A stretch of 64,000 bases of DNA, taken from positions 86,092,324 through 86,156,323 of the forward strand of contig CP136061.1 in NCBI GenBank assembly GCA_032622095.1, in the 5' to 3' direction. The notes under the pieces are model-generated. The model did no database searches. It was given only the letters and a program-made list of their open reading frames with translations, and was not told where the DNA came from. Position numbers and translations under genes: made by a program. The stretch is from Siphonodentalium dalli. Lineage: Eukaryota; Mollusca; Scaphopoda; Gadilida; Siphonodentaliidae. Shown here piece after piece: positions 33,783-43,303 of the stretch (positions within the stretch are counted from its first letter, which is position 1; every line of letters begins with the position of its first letter).

Positions 33783-36679
33783 TAGCGACGACAGTGTTCC
33801 GGCCATTTCCGGTTTCTCAATCTGTGAATGAGGAAAACGTGTCTTTTTGCAGAGCTCAAAAGTGATATAAATTCAATAAATTATTGGATAGACTACTTAC
33901 TTTTCTGTTTAAAATAGGTAAATGGACAATCGGAGTGTGCACCAGACAATTGTAATCTAGTTTCAGGTGAAATATTTTCAACTGTAAGTGAAATAAATTC
34001 CGTTTGACTTTTGTTGTGTGGCCACCATTTTGATATCGATAAATGACCCCATTGAACTTTGATTTGATTTTGTAACAAGTTATACGTTAAAATTTTAGAA
34101 TACAAATAAATGACAATGCACAATAAATATTGGCATTAATGTTGGACAAGGTTGTATTCCATGTTATTATGTTTTTGAAGGTAATAATCGTCTGAAAAAG
34201 TAGCCTATTTTCGTGCATAAAAAAGTTAAAGGAATCATTTGTAACTTCCAGTAACTCACGTGCCATGTTATTGGTAATCCAATTGGCTATGGAATGCATA
34301 TTTTTATATTTTTTTTGGCTATCATTTTCATTGTGTTTTGACTTAGTAAATACCACTACCCTACAAGAATCAATGTTATTTACATTGTGTGGCAATGGTA
34401 TGGAGGGAATAGTATGAAAAGTTCTGCCAGCATGACTATGAATTAAGTTCTCTAGCCACAGTAGTATTCTTCAATGTGCATTAACTGCCTAAATGGTCAA
34501 TTTGATTGATTATAATGATCTGGCTTGCGCCTCTAGGGGAAGTTCTGCCCAAATTTTTAATTTGATTGGATACGGGTGGTGTTAAGGATCTGGCAAGTGT
34601 CTCCAGCGGAAGTTCTGCCCAAATTCTCAGGAAACAACAATGCTAGTACATATAGTAGGCCTACACGTGTTGGTGACAACAGAAGTCTGGTCAGACCTGT
34701 CACTGAACAAACTTGTAATTTTTGTAGCGATTTAAAGAGAATAAAAAAAAGTATTAAATAAAGCTTTGAACAAGCAACACACCGGGATGTGAACCAGACA
34801 ATTGTAATTAAGTTTGAGGTGCAATTTTGTCAAAGATAATATATTGAAACAAATTTAGTTTAATTTAATAGTGTTGTGGTGGCTGTCATTTTGACGAATG
34901 ACCATACCAAATAATGATTTGATTATGTATATAACCATTTAGACATTAAATAATTAAAATGTTGAGGGAATAATAAGTAACAGTGCACAACGAACATTGA
35001 TATTAATCATAGACATGGCCAAATTCCAAGTTTAAAATTTTTTGTATGTAATAATCATCTGAATAGATAGCCTATTTTCGTGCATAAAAAAAATGAACAA
35101 ATATTCAATAACTTTCATGCCATGCAATCCAATTCGCTATGGAGTACATAACTTTATAGGCATTGTAGGCATTGTAATCGTGTTATGACTTAGTTAATGC
35201 CGATGTCCTTCAAAAATCAATGCTGTTGACATTCTGCTCATATCCCTCCCAAAGACATTAACATTTGCCTCACACAAGAGAACAACAAGAATTTGAAGAA
35301 AATAATTGATTGTTGTGTTGATATTATGAAATCAATTCATTAATAATATATTGTGAACAACATTTTAGGCTAGACAACTTCCTGTTTACATTGTTTGAGC
35401 AAGTTCATGTAAATCTGCGGGTCAAAGAAAGCCCAAGATTGCGGTACTACATGTATTCCATGATTTAGGTACAGCATACACATCAACTTTATTTAGGTTA
35501 ACTGTACCATGTGTGAGTAGTTACCAGGACCCCCCCCCCCACACCACTTGCTACATGTTGCACATATACCGATATCAACATCAAATTAAATGTTGATTGA
35601 TCGGCAGGAGTAGTACCTTTTTTATCAAAACAAATAACACATCTAACTCAAATGTTAGTCAATTTTCATTTATGAAAAGAAAGTATGTGGTATTTTCTTA
35701 AAATTATTCTAGCAAATACTCAGTGATGAGTAGTGACCCATAAGGGAATGCTCAAATATTATTCAAGTTCAACAAATCTAATGATAGGTTGTAATTGTTG
35801 AACTTATTATCTGAACATTTCACTAAAATGTACTTTTATTTGTGTTATACTTGCATCTGTCGTCTGCTTATTGTTTCCTGAAAACCCACCAAATGATTAT
35901 AGACCATTCCAATGCACTTTTATAACTGAGTGGGAACTTCCATTTAGTACATCATGTAAAAATGGTTATGCGATAATAACTGGAGTCTATCATGTCCTTC
36001 TATAATACCGGTACTGTACAACTCAACTTCTCAAGATCACCTTATATGTATTCATCCGACGCCAATTTTATTTATTGTAGTCTTGATGCTTGGGCACATG
36101 AAGTTGCATTACAGGATAGTTTTGTATTCTGTAATAAAAATTAACCCTTGGTCTTGCCCAAGATCTGTTACTTGTATAACTGTTGATTGTCTTCGTTGTT
36201 GTCTCATGTCAATCAACCTCCGGGTTAAATTTAACCAAATGTGCTGATGATTTCTCAGGCATATACAAGTTTTCAACCAATCATTCTACATTTATTAGTG
36301 TTTTTGCTAGAAACCAAATATATAACATACAATCTTCACATATCCTAACTGAAAATAGACAATTGATGTTACAAGCTTTTTGTCCCTTAATACACCACCA
36401 CGACCAACAGACTAATGTAGGAGAGATATTACTACACTGAATTATGAGTGGAAAGCACATTAGCAGTGTCTACAGACATTATTTGGCAACTTCTGGGTGA
36501 CATAATGAGTTGACAGAATTTTTTTTCCAAAGTCCGAATTAAAAAAAATTGGCAAAAAAAAAATATTCATAGGAATTTTTTTTTTTAGCTTTATATATGA
36601 TGGTAGATGTCTCTGGCTTTGAAAAACATTGAAAATTTGATCGCCTCTTGATTTTTTTCAAAAACTTGTGTCATCGCTA
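33783..36679. mobile_element. hAT-like non-autonomous DNA transposon (2.9 kb) with 7-bp TSD
   Basis: Terminal inverted repeats are TAGCGACGACA at the left and TGTCATCGCTA at the right. The flanking duplication GTTTCAG is at 33776-33782 and 36680-36686. The uninterrupted site is known from copy 1 of the zinc-finger gene (near 27906-27918, reading ATCGTTTCAGGAAATTTG), which fixes the insertion point. The YARNG-like start suggests hAT, but hAT duplications are usually 8 bp, so the superfamily is tentative. Inside, two degenerate roughly 860-bp related segments (about 33925-34450 and 34785-35240) share 'accagacaattgtaat' and 'tagcctattttcgtgcataa'. No transposase ORF was recognised. Confidence 0.7.
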
Positions 36680-36705
36680 GTTTCAGGAAATTTGACTGTA
36701 CATAA

Positions 36706-36902
36706 TGTTGACATTCCGATGAGGGTAATTGATATTATCTCAATAATATCAGAGACAAATTAAAACAATATTCTTCTTTCTTTCAAGATCTATTTTAAGT
36801 AACTTCCGGTTTACATTATTTACAACAAGTACACATCTGAAGCATGATATAAAATAAAGCCACTAAAATAAAGTTTACATAATATTAGTGCAATAGTCAA
36901 CA
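36706..36902 (-). repeat. Copia 3' LTR (197 bp)
   Basis: Read on minus it starts TGTTGACTATTGCACTAA and ends GAATGTCAACA. It appears identical to 40923-41119. It is flanked outside by the CATAA target-site duplication and inside by the polypurine tract. Confidence 0.93.
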
Positions 36903-36911
36903 CTCCCACTT
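36903..36911 (-). promoter_or_regulatory. Copia polypurine tract
   Basis: AAGTGGGAG on the minus strand, immediately 5' of the 3' LTR's TG. This is the standard plus-strand primer position. Confidence 0.75.
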
Positions 36912-36947
36912 AAACTTAATTTTGGTAAATTTTGTTTAACATGAACA

Positions 36948-39900
36948 TTAATTGCCAGTCAGGAATTTAGAAAATTGTCTCAATTTGAACTTTGCAACTG
37001 GCTTGGTGAATAAATCAGTAATGTTCTGATTTGTTGGCACATAAACTAGTTCTACAGTCCCTGTTTTCACTTCTAGTCGGATGAAGTGATATTTAATGTC
37101 AATGTGCTTAGATCTCTGGTGTTGAACCGGATTCTTTGCAAGAGCAATCGCACCTTGGTTATCGCAATGGAGTGTGAACTGTTCGAGTTGTTGAGTAGCG
37201 GTGTTCATCATGTCATTTAGTAACTGCGTCAGGAATTTCCCTTCTTGGGTAGCAGCAGTCAATGACATGTATTCAGCTTCACATGTTGAGAGTGCGATTG
37301 TTTGTTGTTTTCGGCTTTTCCACGAAATTAACGGACTATTCGGATGTAGTTGGAAACCGTAACCGGTGATGCTTCGTCGATCATCAGAATTACCCCAGTC
37401 AGAGTCACAATACCCAGTCAATCGAATCGAGTCTGCCTTTTTGAATATAAGGCACTGATTGGTGGTTCCCTTTAGATACCGCAATACATGTTTCACCATA
37501 ACAAGGTGCTGAGTTGTAGGATTTTTCATGTGTTGCGAAAGGCTTGTAACAGCAAAACATAAGTCCGGTCGGGTGGCGGTCATGACATAAATCAGACTTC
37601 CCACGATTCCTCGATACAGTTTTTCGTCGGCTGGTTCCGAACAATCTTCACGATTATTCAATTTTGAGTCCATCTCACACGGGGTCGTTCTAGGTTTGCA
37701 GTTGTCCATTTCGAATCTCAACAGAACCTTTTCAACGTACTGCGATTGATCCATCGTGAAAGCGTCATCTTTCTTGGAGAATTTTATACCTAGAAACCAT
37801 GACAGTTCTCCGAGATCTCTCATCTTGAATGTTTCACTCAGGCAGGTTTTAATGTTCTCCACAGTTCTGAGTTGGTCTGATGCTATAATGAGATCATCAA
37901 CCCAGATAATTAGGACAGTCATTTCCACACTGGAATTTCTTGTGTAAACGCATGGATCGGCTTGTGATTGGGTGAAACCCTGATCAGTCAAATGAGAGTG
38001 GAGTAGTCCGTTCCAATTTCGACCACTCTGTTTAAGTCCATATAGGGATTTCTTGAGTTTCCACACCATATTGTTGGTGGAAAAACCCTCCGGTTGTTGT
38101 ACATACAACTCACAATCGATTGGCGCGTTCAAGTAAGCTGTCTTTACGTCCATCTGATGAACAACCATGTCTCGTTGCGCGGCTAACTGTAACAGTACTC
38201 GGATTGATGTGATGCGCGCTGTGGGTGAAAATGTTTCTTGGTAGTCGATCCCGTACTTCTGTGAATAACCTTTGGCAACGAATCGCGCTTTGTATTTCAC
38301 TTCGTTGTTCGGTCCAAGTTTTATGGCGTAAACCCATCGGCCTCCCACTGTTGTTTTGCCATCTGGTAATCGTGTGATTTCGAAAGTCTCGTTTTCTCTC
38401 AACGCATCCATTTCATCACTCATGGCTTCTTCCCATTTACTCGCGTCCTTAGAATTCAACGCATCTTGATACGTTGTGGGCGCATCCGCGGTCCTATAAC
38501 AGAAATCAACAGTGTAATTTGCGTCGTCACTATCGTCCTCAGACCCGACAACATAGTCGTCAAATCGCTTTGGCGGAACACCTTTGTTTTGTCTCGTAGA
38601 AGATCGGTTGCGAACGGGCTCTTGTTCAGGTGAGAGCGATTCCGCAGTATTGTTCGGTTCCTCAGAATCGTCACTGACATAGTCATTGTTCCTAGTAATG
38701 ATTTCGTCGTCCAAATCATCATGAATTGGTTCATCCAACAAGTCTGCATTTTGTTCGTCATCAAAGTTTTCGGTGAATTTTACGCAACGAACCTTCTGTA
38801 CTTTTCCAGTTTCTGGGAAGTAGATCAGATATGCGGGACTTCCTCTATCGTACCCCACAAAAATCGCTTTCGAACTCCTGGCATCGAGTTTCTTCTTATT
38901 TTGCACATATGCATAACAGACGCTACCGAACCTATGCATATGGCCGACATCAGGTTTATGACCGGTGAATGATTCCATCGCAGTTTTCTGTGTCCTGGGA
39001 TTGTAACACCTGTTACGGATATATGCTGTGGCCATCACAACATACGTCCACAACGATTTCGGCAACTTTGATTGCAAAAGTATGCATCGCGTCATATCGA
39101 ATAGAGTACGCCAGGATCTTTCAGCTGTTCCATTTTGGTGTGGCGAATAAGGAGCTGTTTTTTCGTGTTTGATCTTGTTTTGGACAAGCAGATTTTTAAA
39201 CGTCTGTGACACGAATTCACCACCTCCGTCACTGCGGATACATTTTACCGTGCCATAGGGCGCGCAATCTGCGAGGAACTTCTCAGTCGCGTTGGCTGTA
39301 TCACTTTTCTGTTTCAGAAAGTAGACCATAATCAGGCCCGAATAGTCATCCACGAAAACGATTGCGTACTTGAAACCGTCCTTGGCTATCGGATCGATCG
39401 GTCCAGCTAAGTCGCAATGCACAAGTTCAAGTACTGATGTTGCGCGTCGATCGGGTTCTCTATTTCTGTACTGCGACATTTTCCCTTGCGCACAAATTCC
39501 GCATTCAAAGTTCTCAACATCAGTTATCTTCATACCAGCAACAACATTTTTCATCTTCATAATGTCGCCAATATTACAATGTCCCAAGATTTCATGCCAC
39601 TCCTTCAGAGTACGCGTCGTAGTGGTATGAGAGGAATTACTGTTGAGAAAATACAGACGTCCCTTTTTCTCAATGTTGAATTTCACACCGGTTGGAGTAA
39701 CGAGTTGAGCTGAGTCCGGCTTGAATTCCACGGCTGCTCCTTTTTCTGTTGCTGACTGTACTGAGAAAATGTCCTGTTTAAACGAAGGTATGCATAGTGC
39801 ATTTTCGAGTTTTGCACTTTGCGCATTTCCGTCGACATCAGTCAGAGTTATTTGAGCGACTCCTTTTCCAACGGCAATATTGTTCGTTCGGCTCCCATCT

Positions 39901-40931
39901 GCGAACTCTATGAAGTGTTTTTCGGGATTGAACGAATCGTCGAGTTCAACGAATTTCGACATATCGGTTATTATATGTGTCGTAGCGCCGCAATCGACCA
40001 AAATAACCGATTTTAGATGATCTTTACGCCTACAGTCATTTACGTCGACACCGACATGAAAAATGAAGGAATGTTCATTCTGTAAATCGAAGACGATTTT
40101 CACGGAATCTTTTGCTCCTGCCTTCCTTCTGCAAAAACGAGTATCGTGTGTTGCCGACTTGCAGAACGCACACCATCGAGAATTCTTCTTTTCCGTGTCT
40201 TCCTGGTGAGGGCACTGAGGATCAATTGACTTGTGACCCTGTTGTCCGCATGCGTAACACGTTATTGGCTGTTGATTGGTAGCTCCAGCACTCGGTTTCG
40301 TCCAGGTTTCTCTCCGAGGTTTTGAAAACATTACATTGTCATCGTTTTCGTAACATTTTGTCGTTTCCTCAAAACTTCTAAGGGACACTTTGAATTCACT
40401 GAATTTTATCGCCTTTTGATTTTGCGTAACAACAGTCATGAAAGGCTTAAATTCGGTTGGTAAACCTTTCAGCACCATTGCCACCAGCAGACTGTCGCTG
40501 ATGACTTCCCCGGCCGTCTTCAGCTGTGCAGCGGCGGTTTCAGCCCGAACGATGTAGTCGGTGACATTCTCATCAGCCGTTTTTCGAAGACTGGTCAGTT
40601 CGGTGTACAGAGAAATTATTCTCGGCTTACTGGACGATATGTAGTGTTCCCGGAGTATCGCTAGTGCTGCTCTTCCATTATTCTTCGCATCCCGAATAAT
40701 CAGAGACAGGCTGCGGTCATCAAGGCATTGCACAAGTTCAGCAAAAGCCTCGGCATTTTTGGACTGGTCAATTGAGTCGGCAGCCACGCCGCCATCTTCC
40801 GCTGGCAAAATCGTGTCATGCAACTTTTGAAGACGCATAAAACCCATGAACTTGACTTCCCAAAGCTCGTACTTGGCTTCATCCCCATCGAAGCATAGCC
40901 TGGCATGCCTGGGCCCATAACCTGTTGACAT
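36948..40931 (-). CDS. Copia Gag-Pol polyprotein (1327 aa), intact
   Basis: One uninterrupted ORF. The gag UBN2-type region covers about residues 10-200. Two zinc knuckles follow: 225-240, CX2CX4HX6C, and 253-267, canonical CX2CX4HX4C. Protease has LVDCGATTHI (Asp313; most copia elements have DSGA, here DCGA). Integrase zinc ligands are H446, H451, C477 and C480, with the catalytic triad D507, D568, E604. The RT motif MDVKTAYLN has Asp928, and WVDDL has catalytic Asp1012-1013. RNase H has YCDSDWG, STCEAEY and HCDNQG with the expected acidic residues. The first ATG lies within the 5' LTR end (MST from ATGTCAACA), so the primer-binding site is translated as part of Gag. No stop or frameshift was seen; function cannot be judged from sequence alone. 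Confidence 0.92.
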   Translation of the reverse strand: MSTGYGPRHARLCFDGDEAKYELWEVKFMGFMRLQKLHDTILPAEDGGVAADSIDQSKNAEAFAELVQCLDDRSLSLIIRDAKNNGRAALAILREHYISSSKPRIISLYTELTSLRKTADENVTDYIVRAETAAAQLKTAGEVISDSLLVAMVLKGLPTEFKPFMTVVTQNQKAIKFSEFKVSLRSFEETTKCYENDDNVMFSKPRRETWTKPSAGATNQQPITCYACGQQGHKSIDPQCPHQEDTEKKNSRWCAFCKSATHDTRFCRRKAGAKDSVKIVFDLQNEHSFIFHVGVDVNDCRRKDHLKSVILVDCGATTHIITDMSKFVELDDSFNPEKHFIEFADGSRTNNIAVGKGVAQITLTDVDGNAQSAKLENALCIPSFKQDIFSVQSATEKGAAVEFKPDSAQLVTPTGVKFNIEKKGRLYFLNSNSSHTTTTRTLKEWHEILGHCNIGDIMKMKNVVAGMKITDVENFECGICAQGKMSQYRNREPDRRATSVLELVHCDLAGPIDPIAKDGFKYAIVFVDDYSGLIMVYFLKQKSDTANATEKFLADCAPYGTVKCIRSDGGGEFVSQTFKNLLVQNKIKHEKTAPYSPHQNGTAERSWRTLFDMTRCILLQSKLPKSLWTYVVMATAYIRNRCYNPRTQKTAMESFTGHKPDVGHMHRFGSVCYAYVQNKKKLDARSSKAIFVGYDRGSPAYLIYFPETGKVQKVRCVKFTENFDDEQNADLLDEPIHDDLDDEIITRNNDYVSDDSEEPNNTAESLSPEQEPVRNRSSTRQNKGVPPKRFDDYVVGSEDDSDDANYTVDFCYRTADAPTTYQDALNSKDASKWEEAMSDEMDALRENETFEITRLPDGKTTVGGRWVYAIKLGPNNEVKYKARFVAKGYSQKYGIDYQETFSPTARITSIRVLLQLAAQRDMVVHQMDVKTAYLNAPIDCELYVQQPEGFSTNNMVWKLKKSLYGLKQSGRNWNGLLHSHLTDQGFTQSQADPCVYTRNSSVEMTVLIIWVDDLIIASDQLRTVENIKTCLSETFKMRDLGELSWFLGIKFSKKDDAFTMDQSQYVEKVLLRFEMDNCKPRTTPCEMDSKLNNREDCSEPADEKLYRGIVGSLIYVMTATRPDLCFAVTSLSQHMKNPTTQHLVMVKHVLRYLKGTTNQCLIFKKADSIRLTGYCDSDWGNSDDRRSITGYGFQLHPNSPLISWKSRKQQTIALSTCEAEYMSLTAATQEGKFLTQLLNDMMNTATQQLEQFTLHCDNQGAIALAKNPVQHQRSKHIDIKYHFIRLEVKTGTVELVYVPTNQNITDLFTKPVAKFKLRQFSKFLTGN
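40909..40922 (-). promoter_or_regulatory. Copia primer-binding site (initiator tRNA-Met internal site)
   Basis: GGTTATGGGCCCAG on the minus strand directly follows the LTR. Its complement CTGGGCCCATAACC is the conserved anticodon stem-loop of eukaryotic initiator tRNA-Met (CAT anticodon inside). Copia and Ty5 are known to use a tRNA fragment of this kind as primer. Confidence 0.8.
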
Positions 40932-41119
40932 TCCGATGAGGGTAATTGATATTATCTCAATAATATCAGAGACAAATTAAAACAATATTCTTCTTTCTTT
41001 CAAGATCTATTTTAAGTAACTTCCGGTTTACATTATTTACAACAAGTACACATCTGAAGCATGATATAAAATAAAGCCACTAAAATAAAGTTTACATAAT
41101 ATTAGTGCAATAGTCAACA
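40923..41119 (-). repeat. Copia 5' LTR (197 bp)
   Basis: Same sequence as the 3' LTR. Its inner end includes the ATG used by the gag-pol ORF. A TATA-like AT-rich stretch is present but a promoter cannot be pinpointed. Confidence 0.93.
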
Positions 41120-41954
41120 CATAAAAGGATCCACATCGGCGATCGCCCGTATCCGTGCGATATATGCGACAAAGCATTCACCGAATCGAGCAAACTGACG
41201 AATCATAAACGAATACACTCCGGCGATCGACCGTATCGCTGTGACACTAGTGGTAAATCATTTTCTGACTCGAGCAATTTGTCTACGCACAAGAGGATTC
41301 ACACCAATCAACGACCATATCAGTGCGATATATGCGAGAAAGCATTCAGCGGATCAGGAAACTTAACGAGACATAAAAGAATCCACTCAGGTGATCGACC
41401 GTATCAATGTGATATTTGTGGGAAATCATTTCTGCAGTTGGCAAGCTTGATTTCACACAAGAGGAGACACACCGGAGATCGACCGTATCAGTGCGATATT
41501 TGCGGGAAAGCATTCACTGGATCCAGCACTCTTGTTAAACATAAGAGAATACACTCTGGCGAGCGTCCGTATCAATGTGATATTTGTGGTAAATCGTTCA
41601 CTGTGTCGTGCAACTTGATTAAACACAAAAGGGTCCACACGGGCGACCAGCCATATCAGTGCGATATTTGCGAGAAATCATTCTCTCAACCCAGTAGTTT
41701 GATCAGTCATCAACGAATCCACTCCGGCGATCGCCCCTTTAAGTGCGATGTATGCGAGAAAGCCTTCACTCGATCACATCATCTGGTGAAACATAAAAAA
41801 AATCCACACGGGCGACCAACCATGATGCGATATATGCGAGAAAGCATTCACAACAGCGGGTGATCTGACGAGACATAACATAATCCACTCCGGCGACTGC
41901 CCGTGTAACTACTCTCAGACACACACATGTGTAACGTGAGATAAATACTATATA

Positions 41955-42545
41955 TACAGGGACGTGTTCACATATACAATTATACCATATATACAAGCAA
42001 GTGCACATATACAATTATATCATATATACAAGGACGTGTGCACATATACAACTATACCATATATGCAAGGAAGTGTGCACATATACAATTTTATTACATA
42101 TCTATCAACGTAATTCGCATGATTGCACGAGTTTCCATGCGAGTGATAATTCTCAGAATCGCACTAGTGCAATCTGTCGACGGAACTATTTCATTCAGTG
42201 TTAAAACTCAATTAAATTCACATTTTCTGTACCGGAGATGTACGATTGTGAGTCAATTTACTATGATACGGAGATATGTAATAAAAATAGAACCGCATGA
42301 GTGTCTGGATTTTGACGAATTATCGCACTCGATTTGTTGGCGGAACGCGATACCTCTCGTGCGGGACTGCGTCCCGCACTCGAGGTATCGCTCCGCCAAC
42401 AAATCTCGTGCGATAATTACGTCAAAATAATCCAGACACTCATGCGGTTCTATCTATATACCATATATACAAGGAAGTGTGCACATATACAATTATACCA
42501 TATATACAAAGAAGAGTGCACATATACAATTATGCCATATATAAT
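41955..42545 (+). repeat. Minisatellite of about 39 bp (x6) interrupted by other sequence
   Basis: Units of 'cacatatacaattatacc' plus 'atatatacaaggaagtgtg' occur at 41955-42085 and again at 42455-42545, on either side of an inserted stretch that includes a palindrome. The original locus at 28845-28895 has a single unit, so the expansion occurred only in the duplicate. Confidence 0.8.
42287..42453. mobile_element. 167-bp near-perfect palindrome (foldback MITE)
   Basis: The left arm from ATAGAACCGCATGAGTGTCT is mirrored by the right arm ending AGACACTCATGCGGTTCTAT. The arms are about 77 bp with only a few mismatches and the loop is about 13 nt around GGGACTGCGTCCC at 42363-42376. The ends could be read as TA-GAACCGC...GCGGTTC-TA, that is, a TA target duplication as in Tc1/mariner MITEs. 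It has no coding content. The transcript would form one long hairpin. Confidence 0.85.
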
Positions 42546-42759
42546 AATGTAACCAGATCAATTGAAGGCAACCCGAGCTCACGACTTGTACAGCAAAGTA
42601 TCGCTAAATATCAGTTCATCTTCAACCGAGTTGTAATGAAACTGTAAACCATAATATGATTGGGATTGTAAATGTTTCAATTTAATGCACAGTTCACCGC
42701 GCGAGATAGAGTTGTTTAATTAGCGCCTGCGGTATGCTAGTATGGAGGGCCGAAAGGGT

Positions 42760-43090
42760 CATAATTCTAACCTATTATTTTAACTCTAACATAATATTTT
42801 AATTCTAATATTTTAACTGTAACTTAATATTTTAACTCTAACTTAATATTTCAATTCTAACTTAATATTTTAATTCTAATATTTCAATTTTAACTCAACA
42901 TTATAACTCTTGACTAACTGTTTCAATTCTAACGTAATATTTCAATTCTAACTTAATATTTTAATTCTAATATTTCAAATTTAACTCAACATTATAACTC
43001 TGACTAAATGTTTCAATTCTAACTTATTATTTCAACTCCAACTTAATATTTTAATTCTAACTATATATTTTTATTTCAATATTTTAATTG
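42760..43090 (+). repeat. AT-rich tandem array, 'taattctaacttaatattt' units
   Basis: About 14 irregular units of 'ttaattctaacttaatattt' and 'ttaactctaac' alternate. Two longer blocks of about 115 bp ('caattttaactcaacattat...') are repeated at about 42890 and 42978. No coding potential. Confidence 0.85.
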
Positions 43091-43259
43091 TAACTTCAAA
43101 GTAAGAAGCTAAATATAAAAATGAACATAAAACGGATCTCATAATTGAAAAGCATATATTTTTTCTTTTTTTTATATATTTTTTTATTTAAATGTTTTTA
43201 TTCAGACAATATATCATAACAAAATATATATAGAACATGTTACAATTAGTACAACAAAT

Positions 43260-43263
<4 letters not shown>

Positions 43264-43300
<37 letters not shown>
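43264..43300. repeat. (TA)n microsatellite
   Basis: An uninterrupted TA dinucleotide run of about 18 repeats in a very AT-rich region (43090-43440). Confidence 0.9.

Positions 43301-43303
<3 letters not shown>

Larger units (their letters stand above)
36706..41119 (-). mobile_element. Intact Ty1/copia LTR retrotransposon (4414 bp), very recent insertion
   Basis: LTRs at 36706-36902 and 40923-41119 (197 bp each, TG...CA) show no difference by eye. The target-site duplication CATAA lies at 36701-36705 and 41120-41124. The element is on the minus strand. On that strand the sequence directly after the 5' LTR, GGTTATGGGCCCAG, is complementary to the anticodon-arm region of initiator tRNA-Met, the internal priming site known for Drosophila copia. 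The polypurine tract AAGTGGGAG lies directly before the 3' LTR (36903-36911 on plus). It carries one uninterrupted gag-pol ORF. The domain order PR-IN-RT-RH defines Ty1/copia. Compact size, short LTRs and a single ORF resemble the GalEa-type elements of aquatic animals, but that clade assignment is a guess. Confidence 0.92.
33557..41909 (+). pseudogene. Duplicate C2H2 zinc-finger gene, disrupted by two transposons
   Basis: Coding pieces are 33557-33782, 36680-36705 and 41120-41909. The start mirrors the acceptor boundary of copy 1 (CTATAG then GACTCTAATG). Fingers 1-2 and the front of finger 3 are in the first piece. Finger 3 is cut twice within 19 bp. After the copia element the frame resumes in a finger linker (HKRIHIGDRPYPC) and carries about seven more fingers. 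Other damage: one finger has CDTSGK with the second Cys changed to Ser, one whole finger is missing relative to copy 1 (two fused into 'CEKAFTRSHHLVKH'), and an extra A in an A-run at about 41796-41803 shifts the frame. It is non-functional as it stands. Confidence 0.85.
33087..42690 (+). repeat. Segmental duplication unit, copy 2, expanded by insertions
   Basis: The same roughly 2 kb locus as 27113-29072, here spread over 9.6 kb. It is interrupted by a hAT-like element (33783-36679), a copia element (36706-41119) and a tandem-repeat/palindrome insertion in the 3' flank (about 41955-42540). Upstream non-coding identity is high ('gaactaacccgctttatcc', 'gcccgacataacagacgttg'). Confidence 0.85.

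Noticed and set aside
36183-36440. 85-codon ORF inside the hAT-like element as a transposase remnant
   Set aside because: No hAT dimerisation or BED zinc-finger motif is visible and the ORF is short, so no transposase is claimed.
42287-42453. tRNA or microRNA gene at the palindrome
   Set aside because: The arms are far longer and more perfect than a pre-miRNA and there are no tRNA box motifs. A foldback MITE is simpler.
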